From JANNPJ01 sp035474375 (GTDB taxonomy: Bacteria; Actinomycetota; Actinomycetes; Actinomycetales; Kineosporiaceae), in NCBI GenBank assembly GCA_035474375.1, contig DATINJ010000072.1, forward strand, positions 1 through 7,693: DNA of 7,693 nucleotides. Reading direction: 5' to 3'. Shown one piece after another: positions 1 to 6,960 of this stretch; position 1 is the stretch's first letter; each line of letters opens with the position of its first letter. A program made the position numbers and the translations under genes. The notes below the pieces were generated by a model. The model had not been told where the DNA came from and searched no databases. It saw only the letters and a list, made by a program, of their open reading frames with translations.

Positions 1-179
1 CCGGGCCAGTCGGTGACCACGTGCAGGAGGGTCCGGGACATCCCGTGGTCCGGGTCGCCGAGCCGGGCCGTGGCCAGGTCCGGATGCTCCGCCAACAGCC
101 GTGCCAGCACCGGGAGATCGCCGGTGTGGATCGCGGTCACCACGGCAACTGCCAACGGGTCTTCGGTTTCGAGGATCAC
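1..179 (-). CDS. Ankyrin-repeat-like protein, N-terminal fragment (cut by window edge)
   Basis: The first 59 codons of a minus-strand gene run off the window at position 1. The start is GTG at 179-177. It directly follows an in-frame TGA (185-183) and is preceded by GGAG (187-190) with a 7-nt spacer, so it is the only reasonable start in this frame. The peptide begins VILETEDPLAVAVVTAIHTG and continues with a helix-turn-helix pattern (DLPVLARLLAEHPDLATARL), then SRTLLHVVTDWP. This resembles the opening of small soluble ankyrin-repeat proteins found in actinobacteria, where an alanine/leucine-rich helix pair is followed by a TLLH motif. No signal peptide or membrane segment is visible. Such proteins usually mediate protein contacts; no specific partner can be inferred. 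It is separated from the sugar genes by 233 bp and has its own ribosome binding site, so it is probably not functionally linked to them. That the frame is coding is fairly secure; the family call rests on a short stretch. Confidence 0.62.
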   Translation of the reverse strand, partial: MILETEDPLAVAVVTAIHTGDLPVLARLLAEHPDLATARLGDPDHGMSRTLLHVVTDWP

Positions 180-412
180 TGTTCAGCTCCGTCTCATTCC
201 GTGGGCCGCATACCCGCACACCGCGACAGCAGCAGACGTTCGGCGGGCCCCACATCGAGCCCTGAACTGACCTTACGGGCGCGCCGCGACTCTTGCCTTC
301 TCCACCATCGTCCCTAAAGGCTGGTGCCAAGATCTTTTGACCTGCTCGGCTCCGGGGCAACCCCTGGAGCCCAGCTCACGCGACGGTCTGATGCTTACCC
401 ACGGGAGCTGGC
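180..412 (-). other. Gap between aldo/keto reductase gene and ankyrin-like gene
   Basis: This is non-coding as far as I can see: open frames on either strand are short and lack a convincing ribosome binding site. It holds two inverted repeats just downstream of the aldo/keto reductase stop (described as a putative terminator region) and the GGAG ribosome binding site at 187-190 for the ankyrin-like gene. I see no clear promoter hexamers for the latter. Confidence 0.5.
348..411 (-). terminator. Putative transcription end region: two inverted repeats after the aldo/keto reductase gene
   Basis: Two stem candidates follow the TAA at 415-413. The first pairs 371-377 (CCAGCTC) with 405-411 (GAGCTGG), 7 bp with a 27-nt loop. 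The second pairs 348-357 with 362-371, a 10-bp stem with a 4-nt loop. In the second, one position is G-U if read from the plus strand but an A-C mismatch in the minus-strand transcript. Neither is followed by a T tract on the minus strand, so this is not a canonical intrinsic terminator; actinobacterial terminators often lack the U tract. The position at the end of the gene set supports the call. The two structures share base 371 and may compete. Confidence 0.35.
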
Positions 413-1378
413 TTAGCCTTTCGCTTGAAAGTCGAGCCAGCATGACTTGGGTGGTACCAAGGTCTCCAGTTCGATCCACAGGTCAGGCGACAGCTCGACG
501 GCGGCTGATGCCATGAGCGTCGAGATCCGGCTAAGTTTCGTGAAACCGACAACGGTTGAGTGCACGCGGGGATCACGCATCGAGAATTGCAGGGCTGCCG
601 TGGCTAGATCAGTGCCGTTTCTCAAGCACGCGTCGTTCATGGCAGCGACGGCATCGAGGAGGAGCTTGGGTGCCTCGGTATAGCCGTACCTAGACGACCC
701 AGTTGGGTTGGCGAGGACACCTCCGCCGTAGATCGCGGCGTTCAGCACCCCCATGCCGGCGGCGGCTGCCTGGTCGATTAGCTCGTCCGCGCTTCGATCG
801 ACAAGGGTCCAACGATTGTGTGTGAGTAGAACCTCGAAGACGCCCAGGTCTAGGTAGCGTGAAACAACGTGAACATTGCCTGCGGCGATGCCGATGTGTT
901 GCACCCGGCCTTCGTCCTTTAGAGCAACCAGCGTGTCAACCGCTCCTCCTGCCTGCGTGATCATGGCGAAGTCGTGGTCTTCCGGATCGTGCAAAAAGAG
1001 CAACGGCAGTACACCAAGCCCGAGCCGCTCCTGACTCTCATCAAGCGAGCGTCGCACCCGATCACCGGAGTAGTCACCGTGTCGTGCGTCCACTTTGGTG
1101 ATCACCGTAAAGTCCTCTGGCACTCCCCCCGCGGCAGCAATGCCGACGCCGATCCGGCGCTCGCTCTCGCCTTCGCTGTAAGCGTTGGAGGTATCGAAGG
1201 CCCGAATCGGACTCTTCAGTACCTGTTGGACGAGATCGATGGCATCGGCCTCCGCGACCGCGTAGCCGTACGTCGACAGCATGGTCCCAAGGGGGGAAGC
1301 ACCCGCGATGATTGCCGAGGTCGAAACTGAAGTATTGCCCAGTCTGCGGATCCAATTCGTGGGCAACGGGTCAGTCAT
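413..1378 (-). CDS. Aldo/keto reductase, D-threo-aldose 1-dehydrogenase-like
   Basis: A 321-residue NAD(P)-dependent oxidoreductase with a TIM-barrel fold, expected in the cytoplasm. The catalytic tetrad is visible: D62 and Y67 in FDTSNAYSEGESERRIG, K95 in VITKVD, and H130 in LLFLHDPE. The RRLGNT opening, the LHDPE motif and the late VVGFTKL segment fit the branch containing D-threo-aldose (L-fucose/D-arabinose) 1-dehydrogenases and related sugar or pyridoxal dehydrogenases; the length is normal for it. An open frame reaches back to ATG 1411, but GGGGAGG (1385-1391) sits 6 nt before ATG 1378, so the shorter start is chosen. It lies 93 bp after the GH42 stop, and that space is filled by a 34-codon ORF overlapping both genes. 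The context suggests oxidation of an aldose released by the GH42 enzyme; the exact substrate cannot be read from sequence. GC is about 61% by hand count over 421-1140, lower than about 68% in sampled GH42 lines, so it may be a later addition to the operon. Confidence 0.92.
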   Translation of the reverse strand: MTDPLPTNWIRRLGNTSVSTSAIIAGASPLGTMLSTYGYAVAEADAIDLVQQVLKSPIRAFDTSNAYSEGESERRIGVGIAAAGGVPEDFTVITKVDARHGDYSGDRVRRSLDESQERLGLGVLPLLFLHDPEDHDFAMITQAGGAVDTLVALKDEGRVQHIGIAAGNVHVVSRYLDLGVFEVLLTHNRWTLVDRSADELIDQAAAAGMGVLNAAIYGGGVLANPTGSSRYGYTEAPKLLLDAVAAMNDACLRNGTDLATAALQFSMRDPRVHSTVVGFTKLSRISTLMASAAVELSPDLWIELETLVPPKSCWLDFQAKG

Positions 1379-1475
1379 CGAGAGCCTCCCCAATCCGCGC
1401 ATGGCCGTCAAACAGCCAGTCCCGTTCGCGCACGGTGCCGACGCCGACCGCGGCGGCCCGGCCGTCGGCGGTCAC
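1371..1475 (-). CDS. Possible 34-aa small protein or translational-coupling ORF between GH42 and aldo/keto reductase genes
   Basis: GTG at 1475-1473 overlaps the GH42 stop as GTGA, and the frame runs 34 codons to TGA 1373-1371. That stop lies inside the start region of the aldo/keto reductase gene (shared ATGACTGA). The peptide starts VTADGRAAAVGVGTVRERDW and ends LFDGHARIGEALDD; it looks soluble, with no signal or membrane segment. I do not recognise a family. The overlap at both ends is what translationally coupled genes look like, and the strong GGGGAGG for the next gene lies within this ORF. However, its own GTG has only a weak upstream purine stretch (GTGAGA). Three readings remain: a leader ORF carrying ribosomes from GH42 to the reductase, the truncated remnant of a former gene, or chance in high-GC DNA. 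Confidence 0.3.
   Translation of the reverse strand: MTADGRAAAVGVGTVRERDWLFDGHARIGEALDD
1385..1391 (-). promoter_or_regulatory. Ribosome binding site fixing the aldo/keto reductase start
   Basis: GGGGAGG on the minus strand, 6 nt before ATG 1378. It is the best Shine-Dalgarno match near the gene and lies inside the extra 11 codons that the longer frame from 1411 would add, which argues against that longer start. Confidence 0.8.
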
Positions 1476-3568
1476 GGTTGTCTCACTGTAAGCACCCGGA
1501 CATCCCACGGGCCGAGCGTCAATGCCCCGGTCACCGGGGCCCGGTCGGCCAGGACGTCGCTGAGCGCACCGGGCGGGGTCGCGCTGACCTCGTCCCAGGA
1601 CCAGTTATGGACGACGTGCACGCGCCGACCACCCGGGACCCTGCCGGTGGTGACAGTGACGCTGTCCGGTAACGCCTGCCAGCCGTGCACCGGGGCGGGG
1701 ACCAGCCACGCGAACAATGCCCGGGCCAGCGCCCGGTTGGGCAGCGTTCCGACGTAGGTAATCCGGCCGAGACCATACGCGCGGGTGGTGACGGCGGGCC
1801 ATCGGCCGCAGTGCGGGTGCTCGTAGCCGGCCAGCACGGTGGCATCGGTCACGGTCAACCCGTCCACCCATCGGGTGCCGGCGGCGTCCGGGGGCAATTG
1901 CAGCGACGAGTCCCCGAACGCACGTACCGGGACGTCATCGGCCAGGTTGCTGAACTCGTCGTACCAGACACCCGCCGCCTTGGTGAGCATTGCGGGAGCC
2001 TCCTCCGCTCGCGCCCTGGCCTCGTGATCGGCGTACGCCGTCCGAGGGCCCAGGACGAGGTGCCCACCCGCCGCCGCGTAGGCCTCGAACCAGGCCAGGT
2101 CGCTGTCGGCGGTCACGTAGTGCCCCACCACCACCAGAATCGGATGCGCGGTGACCGCGTCCTCCGCCGAGGTGCCCGCGACGAGCCGAGGCGCGTGCGC
2201 GATCCGGATCTGCAGTCCAGCCTCGAAAGCCCCCCGGTAGAACGGGTCGAACAGGCCGTGGTACGCGCGTTCATCCGGTCCACCGTCCGGCTTGGCCAGT
2301 GGGGGGTACTTCTCCATCAGCCACTTGCTGTCCTGGGAGTAGATCATCGTGACGTCGGCGTCGGGGATCAGGCCGGCGACCAGATCCCCGGCCGACTCCA
2401 ACTCGGCGCCCAGCAATGCCAGCTCCCGGTAGGTGCGGCCGGGGCGACCGCTGTGCGGCAGAACACCGCCCCAGTAGGTCTCGGTGCCGAATCGCAAGGT
2501 ATGCCAATGCCAATACTCCACCATCCGCGCACCACGGCCGATGAGTGCCCAGGCCGCCTGACGCCATTGCCCGTCGAAAGCGGGCCGGCTGTCCCAGGGG
2601 GAACCGACGTGCATGGCGTTGGTCTCGGTGACGAGAAAGGGCTCCTGCCGGGAGGAGAACATCCGGTCAGCGCTCTGGTAGAGCGCCCAGGTCCCAGTCG
2701 TCGTCCAACCCTGCGGGCCAGTACCGGGATCGGGCAGCCGCAGGTTGTCCTGCATCGCGTAATACGGGTTACCGGCCGCGATGTCGAGGCTTTCGGTGAG
2801 ACGATCGTCGTCCACTGCGGGTCGGGTGTAGGACAGGCAGGTGGTGACGAATTGGTCAGGGCCGGCGTACTCGCGGGCAATACCCGCCTGCCAGGCGATA
2901 AATTCCGTGGTCTGCTGGGCCTGGAAACGCCGCCACGCCAGGTCGTATTGCGGTTGCCTGTTGCCGTCGGGCAGCCACAGGTCGGCCCACGTGGACAGCC
3001 GATGCGACCAGTAGACCAGGCCCCATTCACGATTGAGCGTCTCGACGTCACGGTATGTGTGCCGCAGGTGATCGACGAAGCGTTGAAAGACCGCGTGATT
3101 GTGCAGCAGTTCATTGCCCGGTTCGTTATCGACCTGAAAACCGATAACCGCAGGGTGATCGGCGTATCGCGCCAGGATCTGACGGATGACGCGTTCGGCA
3201 TGGAAGCGAAAAGCCGGATGGGTGAAGTCAACCTCCTGGCGGGCACCCCAGGGAATCCGGTGACCGGATTCGCGTTCCCCGGCGATTTCCGGGTGCAGCC
3301 TGGTGAGCCACGGTGGGACGGCGTAGGTGGGAGTCCCGAGGACGACGCTGATACCGCGCTGCTGCGCGGCGTCCATCACCGGCTGCAGCCAATCGAGATC
3401 AAATTTGCCGTTTTCCGGTTCCCAGGTGGACCAGACCGATTCCCCAACCCGGATCACATTGAAATGCGCTTCGACCATCAGGTCGAGGTCATGGTCGATT
3501 CGGTCGTACCCCTGATACTCGTGATAGTAGGCGGCACCGAACAACACCCGGTTAGGAAGACCTGGCAC
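1472..3568 (-). CDS. Beta-galactosidase, glycoside hydrolase family 42
   Basis: A 698-residue retaining glycosidase of the GH42 type, which removes terminal beta-galactosyl units; some members act on alpha-L-arabinopyranosides or beta-D-fucosides. The catalytic TIM barrel covers about residues 9-395, starting at LFGAAYYHEY. The acid/base glutamate is E149 in FQVDNEPG and the nucleophile is E315 in FLVTETNAM. The active-site stretch EYWHWHTLRFGTETYWGGVL (351-370), followed by PHSGR, is typical. A Rossmann-like trimerisation domain follows (about 400-610), then a C-terminal beta domain ending LGPWDVRVLTV. Length fits the family. No signal peptide is present, so it should act in the cytoplasm on imported sugar. 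The zinc-binding cysteine cluster of some GH42 enzymes is not seen. The start is GTG 3568, 29 bp after the permease stop, with AAGGGA 9 nt upstream; the frame is open to 4033, but that part runs through the permease gene. Its stop overlaps the 34-codon ORF (GTGA). Confidence 0.95.
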   Translation of the reverse strand: MPGLPNRVLFGAAYYHEYQGYDRIDHDLDLMVEAHFNVIRVGESVWSTWEPENGKFDLDWLQPVMDAAQQRGISVVLGTPTYAVPPWLTRLHPEIAGERESGHRIPWGARQEVDFTHPAFRFHAERVIRQILARYADHPAVIGFQVDNEPGNELLHNHAVFQRFVDHLRHTYRDVETLNREWGLVYWSHRLSTWADLWLPDGNRQPQYDLAWRRFQAQQTTEFIAWQAGIAREYAGPDQFVTTCLSYTRPAVDDDRLTESLDIAAGNPYYAMQDNLRLPDPGTGPQGWTTTGTWALYQSADRMFSSRQEPFLVTETNAMHVGSPWDSRPAFDGQWRQAAWALIGRGARMVEYWHWHTLRFGTETYWGGVLPHSGRPGRTYRELALLGAELESAGDLVAGLIPDADVTMIYSQDSKWLMEKYPPLAKPDGGPDERAYHGLFDPFYRGAFEAGLQIRIAHAPRLVAGTSAEDAVTAHPILVVVGHYVTADSDLAWFEAYAAAGGHLVLGPRTAYADHEARARAEEAPAMLTKAAGVWYDEFSNLADDVPVRAFGDSSLQLPPDAAGTRWVDGLTVTDATVLAGYEHPHCGRWPAVTTRAYGLGRITYVGTLPNRALARALFAWLVPAPVHGWQALPDSVTVTTGRVPGGRRVHVVHNWSWDEVSATPPGALSDVLADRAPVTGALTLGPWDVRVLTVRQP

Positions 3569-3597
3569 GTGAGAAATTCCCTTCTCCGAAGATGACT

Positions 3598-4521
3598 TCA
3601 CTCCTTGACCGACCCTGCAGTCAGACCGGCCTGCCAATAGCGCTGCAACAGAAGGAAAGCAGCGATCAGCGGAACGACCGACAACAGCGATCCGGTGACG
3701 ACGAAGGCCAGCAGCTCCGGGTTCGAGCTTCTGCCTCCGATCGCCTGGTAAGACCAGTTCGACAGGCCGACGGTGATCGGGTACAGCTTGGGGTCGTTCA
3801 GCATGATCAATGGCAGGAAGTAGTTGTTCCAGGTAGCAACCAGGGTGAACAGCAGCACTGTGACCAGACCGGGTGCCAGGCTGCGCAGCACGACCTGGAA
3901 GAAGATGCGGAACTCGCCGGCCCCGTCGAGGCGGGCTGCCTCGATAAGGCTTTCCGATACCGCGTCCTGGGCGTAGACCCGCATCAGGTAGAGACCGAAC
4001 GGGCTGACCAAGGACGGCAGGATGATCGCCCACGGCGTGTCAACCAGGCCGACCTTGCTGAAGAGTAGGTAGATCGGGATAGCCAACGCCGTCGTTGGCA
4101 CCATCACGGAGCCGAGGACCACGCCGAACAAGGCATCGTTGCCACGGAAGCGATATTTGGCGAAGCCATACCCGCCCAGCGCACACAACACCGTCGCACC
4201 GCTGGCACTAACCACCGAATAGACGAGCGTGTTGAGCATCCACCGGGTGTAGACACCGCCGTCATAGGTGAAGGTGTCGCGGATATTCCTGAACAGCGAA
4301 AAGTCGTCGCCCAGCCATAGTCCGAAGGTGCTGAACAGGTCACCGGTGGTCTTGGTGGCCGCCACCATCAGCCAGAAGAGCGGGATCAGAAAGTACACCA
4401 GCACGGCCAGCATGCCGACGGTCAGCGCCGTGCTGTGCGATCGGCGCGAGGTCCGCCCTGGCCGGCTCGGCGCGGCTGGGTCGGTGGTGCGCGGTGAGGC
4501 TTGCGAGTCGACGGCGCTCAT
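3598..4521 (-). CDS. Carbohydrate ABC transporter permease, MalG type (CUT1)
   Basis: A 307-residue inner-membrane permease of a CUT1 (oligosaccharide) ABC importer. After a polar, cytoplasmic N-terminus (1-31), hydrophobic segments lie at about 32-56, 95-119, 130-154, 162-180, 216-240 and 270-292, giving the six helices usual for MalG-type proteins. The EAA loop that docks the ATPase is visible at 194-217 (E194-A-A-R-L-D-G200, then P217). The C-terminus QAGLTAGSVKE is the common GLTAGAVKG-like ending. The start is ATG 4521, which overlaps the stop of the preceding permease as ATGA and has GGAG just upstream; an open frame continues upstream to 4758 but lies within the first permease gene. 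It forms a heterodimer with the other permease. It is 29 bp from the GH42 gene, so the three are surely co-transcribed. Confidence 0.95.
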   Translation of the reverse strand: MSAVDSQASPRTTDPAAPSRPGRTSRRSHSTALTVGMLAVLVYFLIPLFWLMVAATKTTGDLFSTFGLWLGDDFSLFRNIRDTFTYDGGVYTRWMLNTLVYSVVSASGATVLCALGGYGFAKYRFRGNDALFGVVLGSVMVPTTALAIPIYLLFSKVGLVDTPWAIILPSLVSPFGLYLMRVYAQDAVSESLIEAARLDGAGEFRIFFQVVLRSLAPGLVTVLLFTLVATWNNYFLPLIMLNDPKLYPITVGLSNWSYQAIGGRSSNPELLAFVVTGSLLSVVPLIAAFLLLQRYWQAGLTAGSVKE

Positions 4522-5450
4522 GCTCTCCGGCTCCCTCTGCTGGTGACGAAAAGGACGGCGTACGAGGCAATGACGATGACCAATCCGAGCAGGAAGGACA
4601 CCGCGGCGGCATAGTTCACCTCCTGGCCGGTGAAGGCCAAGGTGTACGCATACAGGTTCGGGGTGTAGGCGCTGTCGATCACGCTGGGGGCTAGCCGTTG
4701 CAGGAGTTGAGGTTCGGCGAACAGCTGGAAGCTGCCGATCACGGAGAAGATGAGGCAAAGCATCAACGCCGGTCGGATGGCGGGAATCTTGATGTGCCAG
4801 GCAATCCGCCAGGCGTTGGCTCCGTCCACTGCCGCCGCCTCATAGAGGTCGGTGGGAATGGCGCGCAGCGCTGCATAGATGATGATCATGTTGTATCCGG
4901 TGAACTCCCAGGTGACGACATTGGCCATCGAGCCAAAGGCGACGTTGGGACCGAGGAGGTCGGGTTTGCCCAGACCAAACGCCTCGGTGACCTGGCCGAT
5001 CGGACCGAAGTCCCGCCCGTACAGGTAACCCCACATCAAGGTCGCGACCACGCTCGGGACGGCGTAGGGCAAGAAGATCCCGAGCCGAAAGACCTTGGAA
5101 TAGCGCAGCAGGCCGCTGTCGATGGCCAATGCCGCCAGTAACGCCAACAGGAGCATGATCGGGACCTGGAAGGCGAAGAACTGGGCTACCCGGACGATGC
5201 CGCCGATCAGCCGATCATCGCCCAGTGCCCGACTGTAGTTAGCGAAACCGGCGAACGCTTTTCCGCCAATGAGTCGTTCCGTGAACAGGCTCAGATAGGC
5301 CGCGTAGACCAGCGGCAGGATGAATAGACCTGCGAACATCAGCAGGAAGGGTGCGACGAACAGGTAGCCGACGCTGGTGCGCGCACTTGTGGTGCGGCGG
5401 GCACGCCGGGACCCGGAGACGGTTGGGGCCGACTGCACTTCGGTGCTCAT
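4518..5450 (-). CDS. Carbohydrate ABC transporter permease, MalF type (CUT1)
   Basis: A 310-residue inner-membrane permease, partner of the MalG-type protein encoded next. A basic N-terminus (RRARRTTSARTS, 15-26) precedes helix 1 (about 27-53, VGYLFVAPFLLMFAGLFILP), a typical opening for MalF/UgpA-like permeases. Further hydrophobic segments lie at about 86-110, 121-143, 175-198, 227-248 and 280-303. The EAA loop is at 204-223 (E204-A-A-A-V-D-G210, ending K-I-P223). The start is ATG 5450, with AAGAGG 5 nt upstream. The gene follows the binding-protein gene after 97 bp containing a strong hairpin, and ends in an ATGA overlap with the second permease. No ATP-binding subunit is encoded nearby, the usual actinobacterial arrangement, in which one shared MsiK-like ATPase serves several importers; that protein is inferred, not seen. 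Confidence 0.95.
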   Translation of the reverse strand: MSTEVQSAPTVSGSRRARRTTSARTSVGYLFVAPFLLMFAGLFILPLVYAAYLSLFTERLIGGKAFAGFANYSRALGDDRLIGGIVRVAQFFAFQVPIMLLLALLAALAIDSGLLRYSKVFRLGIFLPYAVPSVVATLMWGYLYGRDFGPIGQVTEAFGLGKPDLLGPNVAFGSMANVVTWEFTGYNMIIIYAALRAIPTDLYEAAAVDGANAWRIAWHIKIPAIRPALMLCLIFSVIGSFQLFAEPQLLQRLAPSVIDSAYTPNLYAYTLAFTGQEVNYAAAVSFLLGLVIVIASYAVLFVTSRGSRRA

Positions 5451-5504
5451 GAGGACCTCTTCGGTGCGGAGTCACTAAGGTGCCGCGGGTAGCGCGGGAG
5501 CGAG

Positions 5505-5540
5505 GGTTCCGGGCCTGACGCTCAGGCCTGGCCCGGAACC
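5505..5540 (-). promoter_or_regulatory. Intercistronic hairpin between binding-protein and permease genes
   Basis: A 36-base inverted repeat begins 7 nt after the binding-protein stop. The outer arms GGTTCCGGGCC and GGCCCGGAACC match perfectly over 11 bp. In an alternative fold the inner part GGCCTGA-GCG-TCAGGCC makes a 7-bp stem with a 3-nt loop on a 7-bp outer stem with a 5-nt bulge. No T tract follows on the minus strand, so a full terminator is unlikely. In binding-protein ABC operons, hairpins at this spot commonly protect the upstream mRNA or partly stop transcription, so that more binding protein than permease is made; that role is inferred here. Confidence 0.75.
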
Positions 5541-5547
5541 ATCCGAG

Positions 5548-6933
5548 TCACTTCTGGGAGACCTTGAACCCTTGGTTCGTCGCGTAGTCGGTGACCCGCT
5601 TCTGCCAATCATCGAGCGCGGCCCCGACATCGCCCTTGGCCGTGAAGGACTTACCGACTGTTTCGTTCCAATCGGTGCCGGCCTGATCGGCGAATGGCGG
5701 CCACGCGAACGTGGTGTCAACCGTGTCGCTCACCTTCGCGAACACCTCGTTGACCGCCTGGCCGCCATAGAAGGCCGGCTTCTGCTGAGTGAACGAGGAA
5801 TCCGCGAGCAATGCCTTGGTCGCCGGGAAGAAGAACTGGTCTGTGGTGAACAGCTTCGTCGACTCCGGATCGGTGTTGATGAACTCGGCGAATTTGGCTG
5901 CAGCAATGGGGTTCTTGGTGCCACTGATGACCGCGCTGGTGGAGCCGCCCCAGTTACCCGAGGCCGGCTTGCTGGCGTCCCACTGCGGCAGCGGGGCGGC
6001 CCGCCACTTGCCGGACGATCCCTTGGCGCTGCCGGTCAGGAACAACGGGCCCCAGGCAGCGGTGATCCAGGCAGCGTATTTACCCCGAGCCAGGCCCTGG
6101 AACCAGGCGTCAGTGAAGTCCGGGTCGGTGGAGACCGAGCCGTCCTTGACCAGCCCGTCCCAGTACGCGCCCACCTTCTTCGAGATCTCATCATTGACTG
6201 AGACACTCACCGCGTCGGCTGCGGTGTTCTTGAACGGCCTGCCTCCAGCCTGCCACACCAGACCCATCCAGACGCCGTTGTTGTTGGGAGCCAAGTTGGT
6301 GAAGTTGATGTCCGGGGCCGCCGCGTGCAACTTCTTCGACGCCGCGGCGAACTCGTCCCACGTGGTCGGCAGATCGATGTTGTACTTGTCGAAAATGTCC
6401 TTCCGATAGAGCATTCCCATCGGGCCGGTGTCCTGTGGATACCCCCACACCTCGCCGCCCCGCCCCGTCACTTGCCCCCAGGTCCAGTCGACAAATTTGT
6501 CTTTTACCGCGTCTGCCCCATACGGTCTCAAGTCAACAAGGCTCTTGGTAAGCGAAAATGTTGGTATGAATTGAAATTCGATCTGCGCCACATCCGGGGC
6601 TCCGGTTCCCGCCTTGAGCGCGGTGCGGAGCTTGGTGTACTCCGGTTGGCCTGCGCCGGCGTTAACGACCTTGATTTTGATCGCCGGGTACTTCGCCTGA
6701 AACAGGGCTACCTCCTTCTCAATCCGTGGCACCCAGCTCCAGAACGTCAATTCGGTGGGCGTCGTCATGGCCTTGTCGACCTCGGCCTGACTGACCGTCT
6801 TCGGCCCCGCTGCTGCGGTGTCGGAGGAATCGCTGCCACCGGAACAGGCGGCTAGGACCAACGATGCCGTTACAACACCCGCCACGGTGAGAACGGCACG
6901 GCGAGGGAGCATTGAACGTGGATCACTATGCAC
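5548..6933 (-). CDS. Sugar ABC transporter substrate-binding lipoprotein (CUT1, family 1)
   Basis: A 461-residue extracellular solute-binding lipoprotein, the recognition subunit of the importer. Residues 1-30 form a lipoprotein signal: basic R6, R11 and R12, hydrophobic 13-26, lipobox L27-A-A-C30; cleavage before C30 would anchor it to the outer face of the membrane. A Ser/Gly/Ala linker follows, then the mature domain from about residue 60 (TELTFWSWVPRIEKEVALFQAKYP), the usual start of MalE/UgpB-like proteins. Further family landmarks are GAPDVAQIEFQFIP, EVWGYPQDTGPMGMLYRKDIF (docking and ligand-groove region) and DLPTTWDEF. The start is GTG 6933 because AAAGGAG lies exactly 6 nt upstream; the next in-frame ATG (codon 8) has no ribosome binding site and would shorten the basic region. 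The frame is open to 7398, but that part is the regulatory gap. Ligand is not readable from sequence; the adjacent GH42 gene points to a galactoside or arabinopyranoside. Confidence 0.95.
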   Translation of the reverse strand: MHSDPRSMLPRRAVLTVAGVVTASLVLAACSGGSDSSDTAAAGPKTVSQAEVDKAMTTPTELTFWSWVPRIEKEVALFQAKYPAIKIKVVNAGAGQPEYTKLRTALKAGTGAPDVAQIEFQFIPTFSLTKSLVDLRPYGADAVKDKFVDWTWGQVTGRGGEVWGYPQDTGPMGMLYRKDIFDKYNIDLPTTWDEFAAASKKLHAAAPDINFTNLAPNNNGVWMGLVWQAGGRPFKNTAADAVSVSVNDEISKKVGAYWDGLVKDGSVSTDPDFTDAWFQGLARGKYAAWITAAWGPLFLTGSAKGSSGKWRAAPLPQWDASKPASGNWGGSTSAVISGTKNPIAAAKFAEFINTDPESTKLFTTDQFFFPATKALLADSSFTQQKPAFYGGQAVNEVFAKVSDTVDTTFAWPPFADQAGTDWNETVGKSFTAKGDVGAALDDWQKRVTDYATNQGFKVSQK

Positions 6934-6939
6934 GGAGAA

Positions 6940-6946
6940 CTCCTTT
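6940..6946 (-). promoter_or_regulatory. Ribosome binding site fixing the binding-protein start
   Basis: AAAGGAG on the minus strand, 6 nt before GTG 6933. A near-ideal Shine-Dalgarno sequence that settles the GTG start over the ATG seven codons later. Confidence 0.88.
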
Positions 6947-6960
6947 GTTCTGACCTGGCC

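Noticed and set aside
21..317. Plus-strand frame of 98 codons near the left edge
   Set aside because: It is antisense to the ankyrin-like gene, whose frame has a good ribosome binding site and protein-like composition; this one has neither a domain nor gene-like codon use.
1379..1411. Longer start of the aldo/keto reductase at ATG 1411
   Set aside because: The strong GGGGAGG lies within this extension, six nt before ATG 1378, and the family fold needs no extra N-terminal residues.
1685..3595. A 636-codon open frame on the plus strand, antisense to the GH42 gene
   Set aside because: It covers almost exactly the GH42 gene, its translation is rich in Arg, Gly, Val and Gln with no domain pattern, and no ribosome binding site supports it. 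Long antisense frames are expected opposite high-GC coding sequence.
3569..4033. Upstream extension of the GH42 reading frame to 4033
   Set aside because: The extension runs through the MalG-type permease gene in another frame. The family homology begins at the GTG at 3568, which has a suitable ribosome binding site.
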